A stretch of 37,365 bases of DNA, taken from contig CADEDM010000017.1 of assembly GCA_902826065.1 (NCBI GenBank), forward strand, positions 6,373 through 43,737. Reading direction: 5' to 3'. The first letter of the stretch is position 1; each line of letters begins with the position of its first letter. This document shows, piece by piece, positions 15,672 through 21,471 of this stretch. This DNA is from an uncultured Acidobacteriota bacterium (GTDB taxonomy: Bacteria; Acidobacteriota; Vicinamibacteria; Vicinamibacterales; UBA2999). A program made the translations under genes and the position numbers. The notes beneath the pieces are model-generated. The model did not search any database. It had not been told where the DNA came from and saw only the letters and a list, made by a program, of their open reading frames with translations.

Positions 15672-16238
15672 ATGAATCGCACGGGCAGGGTGACAGTGGG
15701 AATCGCATCCGTCTGGCTCGCGGTTCTTGGCGGCATGGCCATCTCCGCGCAGAACTCCGCGGAGAGCAAATACACGGTGCGAGTGCCGGGAGGGCTGGCG
15801 TTCTCCGAGTTCAGGGGATACGAGGCCTGGCAGACCATCTCCCTCAGTCGCACCGACAGGTTCGTCGCCGTCATCCTCGGCAATCCCGCGATGATCGATG
15901 CCTACAAAGCCGGCATTCCCGGCAACGGGAAGCCCTTTCCGGACGGGGTCAAGATGGCCAAGGTCCACTGGAACCCGAAGCAGAACACGTTCTTCCCCGA
16001 TGCGACGGTGCCCGGCGGACTGGCGAACGTGGACTTCATGGTGAAGGACAGCCAGAGGTTCGCGGACAGTGGCGGATGGGGTTATGCGGTGTTCGACTAC
16101 GACAACGCCTCTGATGCGTTCACGCCTGGCACCACGGCTGGCACGCCGCCGCAGGGGAACGACGCCAAATGCGGATTCGCGTGCCACACGACAGCGAAGG
16201 CGCGAGACTACGTGTTCACGGATTACGGAAGGCGGTGA
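15672..16238 (+). CDS. Exported cytochrome P460-family protein
   Basis: ATG 15672 follows AGGAG. The product has 188 residues with a signal peptide (VTVGIASVWLAVLGGMAISA). The P460 family pattern is visible: FRGYEAWQTISLSRTDRF, KVHWNPKQNTFFPDATVPGG, VDFMVKDSQRFADSGGWGYA, and the haem site at the C-terminus followed by HTTAKARDYVFTDYGRR. The haem motif is C167-GFA-C171-H172, that is CX3CH rather than the usual CXXCH. P460 proteins bind a c-type haem that may be cross-linked to a lysine and can oxidise hydroxylamine or handle nitric oxide; the reaction of this one is unknown. It is exported and possibly co-transcribed with the epoxide hydrolase. Confidence 0.85.
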   Translation: MNRTGRVTVGIASVWLAVLGGMAISAQNSAESKYTVRVPGGLAFSEFRGYEAWQTISLSRTDRFVAVILGNPAMIDAYKAGIPGNGKPFPDGVKMAKVHWNPKQNTFFPDATVPGGLANVDFMVKDSQRFADSGGWGYAVFDYDNASDAFTPGTTAGTPPQGNDAKCGFACHTTAKARDYVFTDYGRR

Positions 16239-16436
16239 GGGCCGACCGCACCGCGAGAACGGAGCACTCCTTCACCTCTACGCGACGCCCACGAGGTCGG
16301 ACACAACATTCCTCGACGCACTTCATCGAGATGCTCTGAGCCGCTGAATCGACACGTGATCGACGAAGAGCCCCTTGGACGCCGCCGGCGTGTGCGATAA
16401 TCGTGCGAAGCCGCTCGCAAATCGCTGATTTTAGAC

Positions 16437-16526
16437 GGAGAGATGTCCGAGTGGTTGAAGGAGCACGCTTGGAAAGCGTGTGTAGGGGAAACTCTACCGA
16501 GGGTTCGAATCCCTCTCTCTCCGCCA
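16437..16526 (+). tRNA. tRNA-Ser (anticodon GGA)
   Basis: The acceptor strands GGAGAGA (16437-16443) and TCTCTCC (16516-16522) pair perfectly, followed by G and an encoded CCA. The anticodon stem-loop CACGCTTGGAAAGCGTG carries GGA, reading serine codons UCC/UCU. A long variable arm (TGTAGGGGAAACTCTACC) and the T-loop GGGTTCGAATCCC are present, as expected for class II tRNA-Ser. Confidence 0.97.
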
Positions 16527-16547
16527 CACTCACCACGTGAGTGTGGC
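16523..16547. terminator. Strong hairpin after tRNA-Ser, between convergent genes
   Basis: GCCACACTCAC (16523-16533), loop CAC, and GTGAGTGTGGC (16537-16547) form a perfect 11-bp stem that starts at the tRNA 3' end. No T-run is present. It lies between the tRNA and the converging msrA gene and could serve both directions. Confidence 0.55.
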
Positions 16548-16582
16548 GGTTCGGCTGCAGCTCAGCCCTCGCGCCGCGGGGT

Positions 16583-17296
16583 CTAGCGGGTGCCCGACAC
16601 CAGCACCGGCACCGGCCGGTACATCCCCGGCATCAGGCGCTTGAGATTCTCGAGCTTGGGCAGGTCGTTGTAGACGATGTAGGGATAGGTGGGATTGCGG
16701 ACCAGGAAATCCTGGTGGTACTTCTCGGCCGGGTAGAACTGGCGTCCCGTCTCGATCGTCGTCACGATCCGCTTCTTGAACGCGTGCAGGGCGTCGAGCT
16801 GGGCGATGTAGGCCTTGGCCACGGCCGCCTGCTCGGCGTTCGCCGCGAAGATCGTCGACCGGTACTGCGTGCCGGTGTCGGGCCCCTGGCGATTGAGCTG
16901 CGTCGGATCGTGCGCCACGGAGAAGTACACCTGCAGCAGTTGTCCATACGTCACCTGCCGCGGGTCGAAGGTGACCTGCACCGACTCGGCGTGACCCGTC
17001 GTGCCGTCGTTGGTCAGTTCGTAGACCGCCGTGCTCTTGGCGCCACCGGCGTAGCCGGAGAGCGCGTTGGTCACGCCCTTGACGTGCTGGAAGACACCCT
17101 GCACGCCCCAGAAGCAGCCGCCGGCAAACACCGCCACCTCCGATGAGGCCTGGCTGGCCGGCAGGTCGGTCGCCGGCGCCGGCAGCGCAATGCCCTCCTG
17201 CGCCGCCGTCGGCATGGCGACCGTGATCAGCGCGCCCGCGACGAGGCAGACGCCAACGAGGCCCGACACGCTGAACCGATGATCGCTGCTCGTCAT
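16583..17296 (-). CDS. msrA: Exported peptide methionine sulfoxide reductase MsrA, single-cysteine type
   Basis: ATG 17296 gives 237 residues with a signal peptide (LVGVCLVAGALITVAMPTAA, cleavage about residue 32). MsrA reduces the S-epimer of methionine sulfoxide in proteins. The catalytic motif is AGGCFWG with C61; other family motifs are GVTNALSGYAGG, TGHAESVQVTFDP, VYFSVAHDPTQLNRQGPDTG, QYRS, and YHQDF. The only other cysteine is in the signal peptide, so there is no resolving cysteine and the enzyme must be regenerated by an outside thiol or selenol. The start lies 11 bases after the msrB stop, so both are co-translated from one message. An exported MsrA with MsrB, a molybdoenzyme and a methionine-rich protein points to repair of envelope proteins. 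Confidence 0.93.
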   Translation of the reverse strand: MTSSDHRFSVSGLVGVCLVAGALITVAMPTAAQEGIALPAPATDLPASQASSEVAVFAGGCFWGVQGVFQHVKGVTNALSGYAGGAKSTAVYELTNDGTTGHAESVQVTFDPRQVTYGQLLQVYFSVAHDPTQLNRQGPDTGTQYRSTIFAANAEQAAVAKAYIAQLDALHAFKKRIVTTIETGRQFYPAEKYHQDFLVRNPTYPYIVYNDLPKLENLKRLMPGMYRPVPVLVSGTR

Positions 17297-17307
17297 GCGC
17301 CAGTCTC

Positions 17308-17799
17308 CTATCGTGGCGAGGGGTTGTCGGGCTGGAAGACCAAGGCCACGCCGTTGATGCAGTATCGCAGGCCCGTCGGCTTCGGACCGTCGTCGAACAC
17401 GTGGCCCTGATGGCCGCCGCATCTCCGGCAATGCACGGCTTCGCGAACCATGCCGAGCGACGTGTCGCGCGTGACGCCGACGGCCTGGTCCAGCGGCGCA
17501 TAGAAGCTCGGCCACCCGGTATGGCTGTCGTACTTGGTGCGCGACGAGAACAGGTCGAGCTGGCACCCCGCACAGGCGAACGTCCCGGGCCGTTTCTCGT
17601 TCAGCAACGGACTGGTGAAGGCACGCTCGGTCCCCTCCTGCCGCAGGACGTAGAACTGCGCCGGCGTCAGCAGCCGCTTCCAGTCGGCGTCGCTCCGCGT
17701 CACCTCGAACGGTTGACGGGCGGCGGCCGACACGGCCCGCCACGGCGCCGTGAATACGGCGGCAATGCCGGTTGACAGGAGCAGTCGTCGCGTCAGCAT
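17308..17799 (-). CDS. msrB: Exported peptide methionine sulfoxide reductase MsrB
   Basis: ATG 17799 follows GGAGGGG. The 163-residue product has a double-arginine signal (MLTRRLLLSTGIAAVFTAPW). MsrB reduces the R-epimer of methionine sulfoxide. Motifs: GTERAFTSPLLNEK, zinc site FACAGC and HCRRCGGHQGHVF (four cysteines), SHTGWPSFY, and the catalytic cysteine in LRYCINGVAL. At the place where two-cysteine MsrB enzymes carry the resolving residue (RECGTE in the family) this one has RQEGTE, so it too seems to be of the single-cysteine type. It precedes msrA by 11 bases and follows the methionine-rich gene by about 60 bases. Confidence 0.93.
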   Translation of the reverse strand: MLTRRLLLSTGIAAVFTAPWRAVSAAARQPFEVTRSDADWKRLLTPAQFYVLRQEGTERAFTSPLLNEKRPGTFACAGCQLDLFSSRTKYDSHTGWPSFYAPLDQAVGVTRDTSLGMVREAVHCRRCGGHQGHVFDDGPKPTGLRYCINGVALVFQPDNPSPR

Positions 17800-17811
17800 G
17801 CGTTCCCCTCC

Positions 17812-17829
17812 GACAGGCGGTCGCCTGTC
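17812..17829. repeat. Hairpin upstream of msrB
   Basis: GACAGGC (17812-17818) and GCCTGTC (17823-17829) form a perfect 7-bp stem with a 4-base loop, in the gap between the methionine-rich gene and msrB, just before the msrB ribosome-binding site. It might partly terminate or stabilise the message between these genes. Confidence 0.4.
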
Positions 17830-17861
17830 AATTGTCGCGTCAGGCGTCGCGCGCAGCAAGC

Positions 17862-18374
17862 TCACATGCAGGTCGTGGCGACCATCCGCAGGCTGCGCAC
17901 CGACATGACGGCTGCGGGCGCGGCCATCGCGCCGGGCTTGGCCATCGGATCGGGCTTGGCCATGGCATCGGGCTTGGCCATCGGGTCGGGCTTCGCCATT
18001 CCGGGCTTCGCCATGCCCATCTCCGTGAGCGTGACCGAGACCTTGTGGCCGACGTGCGTGCTGAGATCGACCGCGGTGCTGGCAATCGACAGCGTCTGTC
18101 CCATGGCGTCCTTGCCCATCGCGCCCTTGCCCATGGAGTCTTTCCCCATGGTGTCCTTCCCCATCGCACCGGGCGCCATCGCCGTCTCCTCCGCGGCATG
18201 CGTGAGGGTGAAGCTGCCGGTGGTGGCGCCGGTGGCGACACAGCCCGTGTAGGTCCTCTCCTTCGCCATCGGCATCGGCTTGGCCATGGTGCCAGTGGGC
18301 GCCTGCGCCTGCGTCGTCTGAATCAGGGCCGCCAGCGCCAGGGCGCTCAGCCCGCACGTCATTCGCATCGTCAT
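17862..18374 (-). CDS. Exported methionine-rich repeat protein (MrpX-like in role, by inference)
   Basis: ATG 18374 follows GAGGAG. The 170-residue product has a signal peptide (MTCGLSALALAALIQTTQAQ). The mature part of about 147 residues contains about 19 methionines, concentrated in two repeat blocks: MGKDT-MGKDS-MGKGA-MGKDA-MGQ, and MAKPG-MAKPDP-MAKPDA-MAKPDP-MAKPG. Around them is a small beta-type domain: TYTGCVATGATTGSFTLTH ... VDLSTHVGHKVSVTLTEM, similar to common acidobacterial proteins that carry the TGCV/VDLSTHVGHKV pattern without such repeats. The gene has its own copy of the shared promoter motif. In Azospira a methionine-rich periplasmic peptide, MrpX, is oxidised by hypochlorite and reduced again by a molybdoenzyme; the same scavenger role fits here. 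Metal binding by methionines is the main alternative. Confidence 0.8.
   Translation of the reverse strand: MTMRMTCGLSALALAALIQTTQAQAPTGTMAKPMPMAKERTYTGCVATGATTGSFTLTHAAEETAMAPGAMGKDTMGKDSMGKGAMGKDAMGQTLSIASTAVDLSTHVGHKVSVTLTEMGMAKPGMAKPDPMAKPDAMAKPDPMAKPGAMAAPAAVMSVRSLRMVATTCM
17930..18019. repeat. 15-18-bp coding repeats giving MAKP(x) units
   Basis: On the plus strand, GGGCTTGGCCAT and GGGCTTCGCCAT recur with variable three- or six-base spacers. They encode five MAKP-type units on the minus strand. The near-identity of the DNA suggests recent expansion by slippage. Confidence 0.75.
18100..18166. repeat. 15-bp coding repeats giving MGKDx units
   Basis: Plus-strand units of the kind TCCTTGCCCAT repeat every 15 bases and encode the MGKDx block of the methionine-rich protein. 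Copies differ at third codon positions. Confidence 0.75.
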
Positions 18375-18426
18375 GTGATCTCCTCGAGGATGGGGCGTTC
18401 AGCGGGAACGCGTGCTCTCACCGGCT

Positions 18427-19119
18427 CTATGTCCGCGGGAGCGCCGGATATTCCGGCCGGTGCTTACAGCCAGTGACCATCGACGCGAAGTTGTCCCAGC
18501 CGTGGAGCGCGACCATCACGAGGTGCCCGGGGATGAACGAGAGCAGCCCGCACATCGCCAGGAAATGCACGAGCCGGGCGCCGTGGTAACCGCCGAACAG
18601 CAGGCCCAGGACCGAGAACTGCACCGGCTTGAACATCACGAGCCCGGTGAGCAGTGACACCGCGCCAAGGGCGAGTGCGCTCGTGTAGGCGAGCTTCTGC
18701 AGCGCGTTGTATTGCGCCGTGGCCGGCGGCTTGGGCCCGAACAGGAAGTAATGCCGCACCATCGGCCACACGTGCGGCAGGTCGCTGGGCACGAACAGGA
18801 CGGTGCGGTAGTGGCCCGACGCCGCTTGATACAGCACGTAGAGCAGCGCGGCGCCGATGAAGATCCACATGAAGGTGAAGTGCCACTGCAGGGCACCGCC
18901 GAGCCAGCCGCCCAGGGTCACCGCCTGCGGCACGGCCGAGATCAGATCCACCTGCGGGACCTTGTCGCCGAAGCTGGGGAACGCATTGAAGATCTGCAGC
19001 CCGCTCATCGTGAGCACAGAGATCGTGACGGCGTTGACCCAGTGCGCGAACCGCACGGCCCACGGATGCTCGTAGAGCGGCCGACGGATGGCGGCGGTGG
19101 TCGACTCAGAGTCCGGCAT
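18427..19119 (-). CDS. Membrane cytochrome b (b561/formate-dehydrogenase-gamma type), partner of the molybdoenzyme
   Basis: The 230-residue product has about five hydrophobic segments and histidines placed for haem binding: WAVRFAHWVNAVTISVLTMS, LQWHFTFMWIFIGAALLYVL, then LVHFLAMCGLLSFIPGHLVM and ALHGWDNFASM. It resembles the cytochrome b subunits of formate dehydrogenase or thiosulfate reductase rather than MsrQ itself. Its start overlaps the molybdoenzyme stop by 14 bases, so the two are almost certainly made together. The likely job is to pass electrons from the quinone pool to the exported molybdoenzyme, as YedZ1 does for YedY1 in Azospira. That partner role is inference from context. Confidence 0.85.
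   Translation of the reverse strand: MPDSESTTAAIRRPLYEHPWAVRFAHWVNAVTISVLTMSGLQIFNAFPSFGDKVPQVDLISAVPQAVTLGGWLGGALQWHFTFMWIFIGAALLYVLYQAASGHYRTVLFVPSDLPHVWPMVRHYFLFGPKPPATAQYNALQKLAYTSALALGAVSLLTGLVMFKPVQFSVLGLLFGGYHGARLVHFLAMCGLLSFIPGHLVMVALHGWDNFASMVTGCKHRPEYPALPRT
18428..18455 (-). promoter_or_regulatory. Candidate ECF-sigma promoter of the methionine-rich gene
   Basis: Read on the minus strand: CGGAATA (18449-18455), 14 bases, GGACATA (18428-18434). It is the same motif and spacing as upstream of the sigma gene and the molybdoenzyme gene, and overlaps the end of the cytochrome b gene. A start site about 7 bases beyond would leave a leader of about 45 bases before ATG 18374. Confidence 0.65.
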
Positions 19120-19810
19120 ACCAGCTGTATCCCTGATCGCTCCAGTAGCCGTGACGCGCCGGCCGGACGTGAGTCACGTCGAGCGTCGTCAGGTACTTCG
19201 CGTGCTTGTAGCCGAGCTTCGTCGGCAGGCTCAGGCGCAGCGGCGCGCCGTGACCGGGATCGAGCGGACGGTCGTACATCTCGTAGCAGAGCAGCGACTG
19301 CGGGTGACGCGCTGTCTCGATGTCGAGCGACTCGTAGTAGCCGTCGGCGCAGGTCACCACCAGAAACGACGCCGCCGGGTCCGCCCCCACGAACGCGAGA
19401 AAGTCAGAGAGCCGTGCGCCGCCGAAGCGACCCACCGCGTCCCACCCCTCGACGCAGACGTGGCGCGTGTTCTGCACCTGCTTCGGCAGGTCGCGTACGG
19501 CCGACAAGGCGTAGGGCCCAGGCCTCGCCACCGCCCCACCGACGGCGAGCGTCCACTGCTCGAAATCGATGGGAGGCGGGCCGAAGCCGTTGTAGGGGAA
19601 CTGTTCGAACGGGATGAGGGCGGCGTCGGCGAGCGTGGGCGCCGGGTGCGCGCCCCGGAACAGCGCGCCAGACGCGCGGTCGCTGAAATCGATGCCCGCC
19701 GAGAGCAGACGCTCGCGCCACGCCGGCACCGCCACGGCGCCCAGCAACAGCGCCGGGCTCATTTTCAGCAGCTCGCGCCGGGTCGTGCCGCTCGCGGGGC
19801 CGTCGGTCAT
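19106..19810 (-). CDS. Tat-exported molybdopterin oxidoreductase, MsrP/YedY-like (sulfite oxidase fold)
   Basis: ATG 19810 has GGAG upstream and gives 234 residues; the in-frame ATG at 19849 lies almost on the expected transcription start and is less likely. The N-terminus carries a twin-arginine signal (TTRRELLKMSPALLLGAVAV). The sulfite-oxidase-fold core shows PPPIDFEQWTLAVGGAVARP, the molybdenum-binding cysteine in TRHVCVEGWDAVGRFGGARL, and ESLDIETARH, GAPLRLSLPTKLGYKHAKYL later on. In YedY/MsrP the equivalent cysteine lies in RCVEAW. MsrP reduces methionine sulfoxide in periplasmic proteins; here the neighbouring msrA, msrB and methionine-rich gene make that activity the leading inference. 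Other sulfite-oxidase-type reactions cannot be excluded. Confidence 0.87.
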   Translation of the reverse strand: MTDGPASGTTRRELLKMSPALLLGAVAVPAWRERLLSAGIDFSDRASGALFRGAHPAPTLADAALIPFEQFPYNGFGPPPIDFEQWTLAVGGAVARPGPYALSAVRDLPKQVQNTRHVCVEGWDAVGRFGGARLSDFLAFVGADPAASFLVVTCADGYYESLDIETARHPQSLLCYEMYDRPLDPGHGAPLRLSLPTKLGYKHAKYLTTLDVTHVRPARHGYWSDQGYSWYAGL

Positions 19811-19857
19811 CGCGCCGCTCCGCCGGACGGTGCGCACGGCAGTGTCCATGCCGGCAC

Positions 19858-19885
19858 AATGTCCGGCCGGTCACGAACTATTCCC
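19858..19885 (-). promoter_or_regulatory. Candidate ECF-sigma promoter of the molybdoenzyme operon
   Basis: Read on the minus strand: GGGAATA (19879-19885), 14 bases, GGACATT (19858-19864), in the gap after the anti-sigma gene. Sequence and spacing match the copy before the sigma gene. A start near 19851 gives a 40-base leader to ATG 19810. Confidence 0.7.
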
Positions 19886-19893
19886 CCGTCGGC

Positions 19894-20724
19894 TCAGGCG
19901 CCGCCGAGGGCCTGCACGACCGGGCCGGCCATGACCCGGGCCACCGCCTGCACGTCGTCGTCAGGCAGCGTCGAGACGACGAACACCGTGTGCGCGCTGC
20001 CGCGGAACGACGCGACATGCTCGCCGCCCACGGGCGGCTGGGCCGCCGGGTTGTGGTCGAGGCCGGCCCACGGAATCCACGCGGCGGTCGCCGCGGCGTC
20101 CGACGCCACCACCACCGACACCAGCGTGGCCTTGTAGCGCAGCACCAGATGGGCGAAGCGCACGCCCTGCCACACACACGAATGCCGGTCGACGACCTCG
20201 AGCGCGCCGCCGGGCAGCGCCGTGGTCTCCGGCTCGACGGCCTGGAGTGCACGAAACGCCGCGTCGTACTGGGCGGCGGCCTGCTCCAGTGAGATGGGCT
20301 TCTCCGCCAACCTGAAGGTGAGGGCGCAGTTCTCGTGGTCGCCCGCCGCGAGCCGGGCGAGCGCGGCGAGGCGCGACGGCGCCAGCCACGCGAGCGAGCC
20401 GACGCCGACGGCGACGACCAGCAGCACGCTGGCGGCGATGGCTCCCCAGCGTCGCCACGGGGCCGCCTGGCGGACCGGTGCGGCCGCCTCGTCCGACAGC
20501 CGTCGGCGAAGCGCGTCGACGAACTCGGGGCGGGGCTGCAGATCGGTCGACTGCTCGAACGCCGACTTCAGCGCCCCGCGCAGACGCTGCCTGGCCTCGA
20601 AGTCCGCGCGGCATGCCGGGCACCCGTCCAGGTGGCGCACGATGTCATCGGTGGTCTCGATGAGGAGCTGCCCGCTGAGAAAGGCGTCGGCGCGCTCGCG
20701 AACGCGGCGGCATTCGGCCGTCAC
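19894..20724 (-). CDS. Membrane anti-sigma factor with zinc-finger (ZAS/HC2-like) domain
   Basis: The start is a GTG that overlaps the sigma factor stop as GTGA. The 276-residue product has an N-terminal zinc-binding anti-sigma domain with C5, H31, C35 and C38 (VRHLDGCPACRADF), a single membrane segment at about residues 93-115 (WGAIAASVLLVVAVGVGSLA), and an exported C-terminal domain of about 160 residues. That domain has His and Cys residues in GDHENCALTFRLAE and DRHSCVWQGVRFAH (H130, C133, H181, C183, H192), which could sense oxidants or bind a metal. By family logic it holds the sigma factor inactive until an envelope signal arrives. The sensing mechanism is inference. Confidence 0.88.
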   Translation of the reverse strand: MTAECRRVRERADAFLSGQLLIETTDDIVRHLDGCPACRADFEARQRLRGALKSAFEQSTDLQPRPEFVDALRRRLSDEAAAPVRQAAPWRRWGAIAASVLLVVAVGVGSLAWLAPSRLAALARLAAGDHENCALTFRLAEKPISLEQAAAQYDAAFRALQAVEPETTALPGGALEVVDRHSCVWQGVRFAHLVLRYKATLVSVVVASDAAATAAWIPWAGLDHNPAAQPPVGGEHVASFRGSAHTVFVVSTLPDDDVQAVARVMAGPVVQALGGA

Positions 20725-21299
20725 AGCGTCCTCCGTGACGGGGCGTCTGATCGCGAGGCCTCGCCTGACGCCCCGGCGTCGTCGGCGCCCAGCCGCGTAC
20801 GGAGCGCCGCTCGTCCGCGGTGCAGCCGCGACATCACCGTGCCGATGGGAATCGACAGGGCCTCGGCGATTTCCTTGTAGGTCATCTCTTCCACGTCACA
20901 CAGCAAGATGATGTCCTGGTAGACCTCGGGAATTCCCCGGAGTGCGGCCAGCAGGTCTTCGTCGGTGAGATGCTGCGGAATGGCGGGCACGAACGGCACC
21001 GCCTCGGCGATCCGATCGTCGACGTCCTCGACCTCGCGGTGACGGGACGCCGCCCGGCGCCGGTTGCTCCGCAGGTGCTGCAGGATGGTCACCAGCCACG
21101 CCCGGCAGTTCGTCCCGGGCGTGTAGCGCTGGAACGAGCGCAGGGCCTGCATCAACGTGTCCTGCACGAGATCCTCGGCCGCGGCGCGATCCCGCTCGTA
21201 CCACATGGCGAGGCGAAACAGGCGGTCGGCATGCGGCATGGCTTCCCGCTCGAAGGCCTCCCAGGGCGAATGCGGCTGTGGCGACGTGCGATCCTCCAT
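20721..21299 (-). CDS. ECF-type RNA polymerase sigma factor
   Basis: ATG 21299 is chosen because a promoter-like motif (21312-21339) lies just upstream; the alternative ATG at 21344 would be inside or before that motif. The product has 192 residues: region 2 (LFRLAMWYERDRAAAEDLVQ, DTLMQALRSFQRYTPGTNCR, AWLVTILQHLRSNRR) and region 4 (LLAALRGIPEVYQDIILLCD, MTYKEIAEALSIPIGTVMSR, LHRGRAALR). It overlaps its anti-sigma gene by four bases. The three copies of GGAATA-N14-GGACAT around the locus, one in front of this gene, suggest it activates its own operon, the molybdoenzyme pair and the methionine-rich gene. Confidence 0.93.
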   Translation of the reverse strand: MEDRTSPQPHSPWEAFEREAMPHADRLFRLAMWYERDRAAAEDLVQDTLMQALRSFQRYTPGTNCRAWLVTILQHLRSNRRRAASRHREVEDVDDRIAEAVPFVPAIPQHLTDEDLLAALRGIPEVYQDIILLCDVEEMTYKEIAEALSIPIGTVMSRLHRGRAALRTRLGADDAGASGEASRSDAPSRRTL

Positions 21300-21311
21300 C
21301 CCTTCGATGCG

Positions 21312-21339
21312 AATGTCCCCACCCTGGCCACATATTCCC
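21312..21339 (-). promoter_or_regulatory. Candidate autoregulated ECF-sigma promoter
   Basis: Read on the minus strand: GGGAATA (21333-21339), 14 bases, GGACATT (21312-21318). The start codon at 21299 is only about 13 bases beyond the second box, so the message would have a very short leader. Confidence 0.7.
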
Positions 21340-21471
21340 GGCACCGGGAACGGACACGGGCGACCACGGCCGTAGGGCCCGGCGAGGCACGACCGATGAT
21401 GGTACCCTCGACGTCACGCCGGCCGGGCCGACACCGTGCGGCGAGTCCGGCATCCAACACGCGACCCTGTG

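Noticed and set aside
16216..16536. Minus-strand frame containing AEREGFEPSVEFPL
   Set aside because: This is the well-known false protein read from the antisense strand of tRNA-Ser.
19811..19849. ATG 19849 as start of the molybdoenzyme
   Set aside because: It lies almost at the predicted transcription start and has no ribosome-binding site; ATG 19810 has GGAG and directly precedes the Tat signal.
21340..21471. GGGAACG before the selenoprotein gene as a fourth sigma promoter
   Set aside because: The second box is missing at the required spacing, so regulation of this gene by the same sigma remains unproven.
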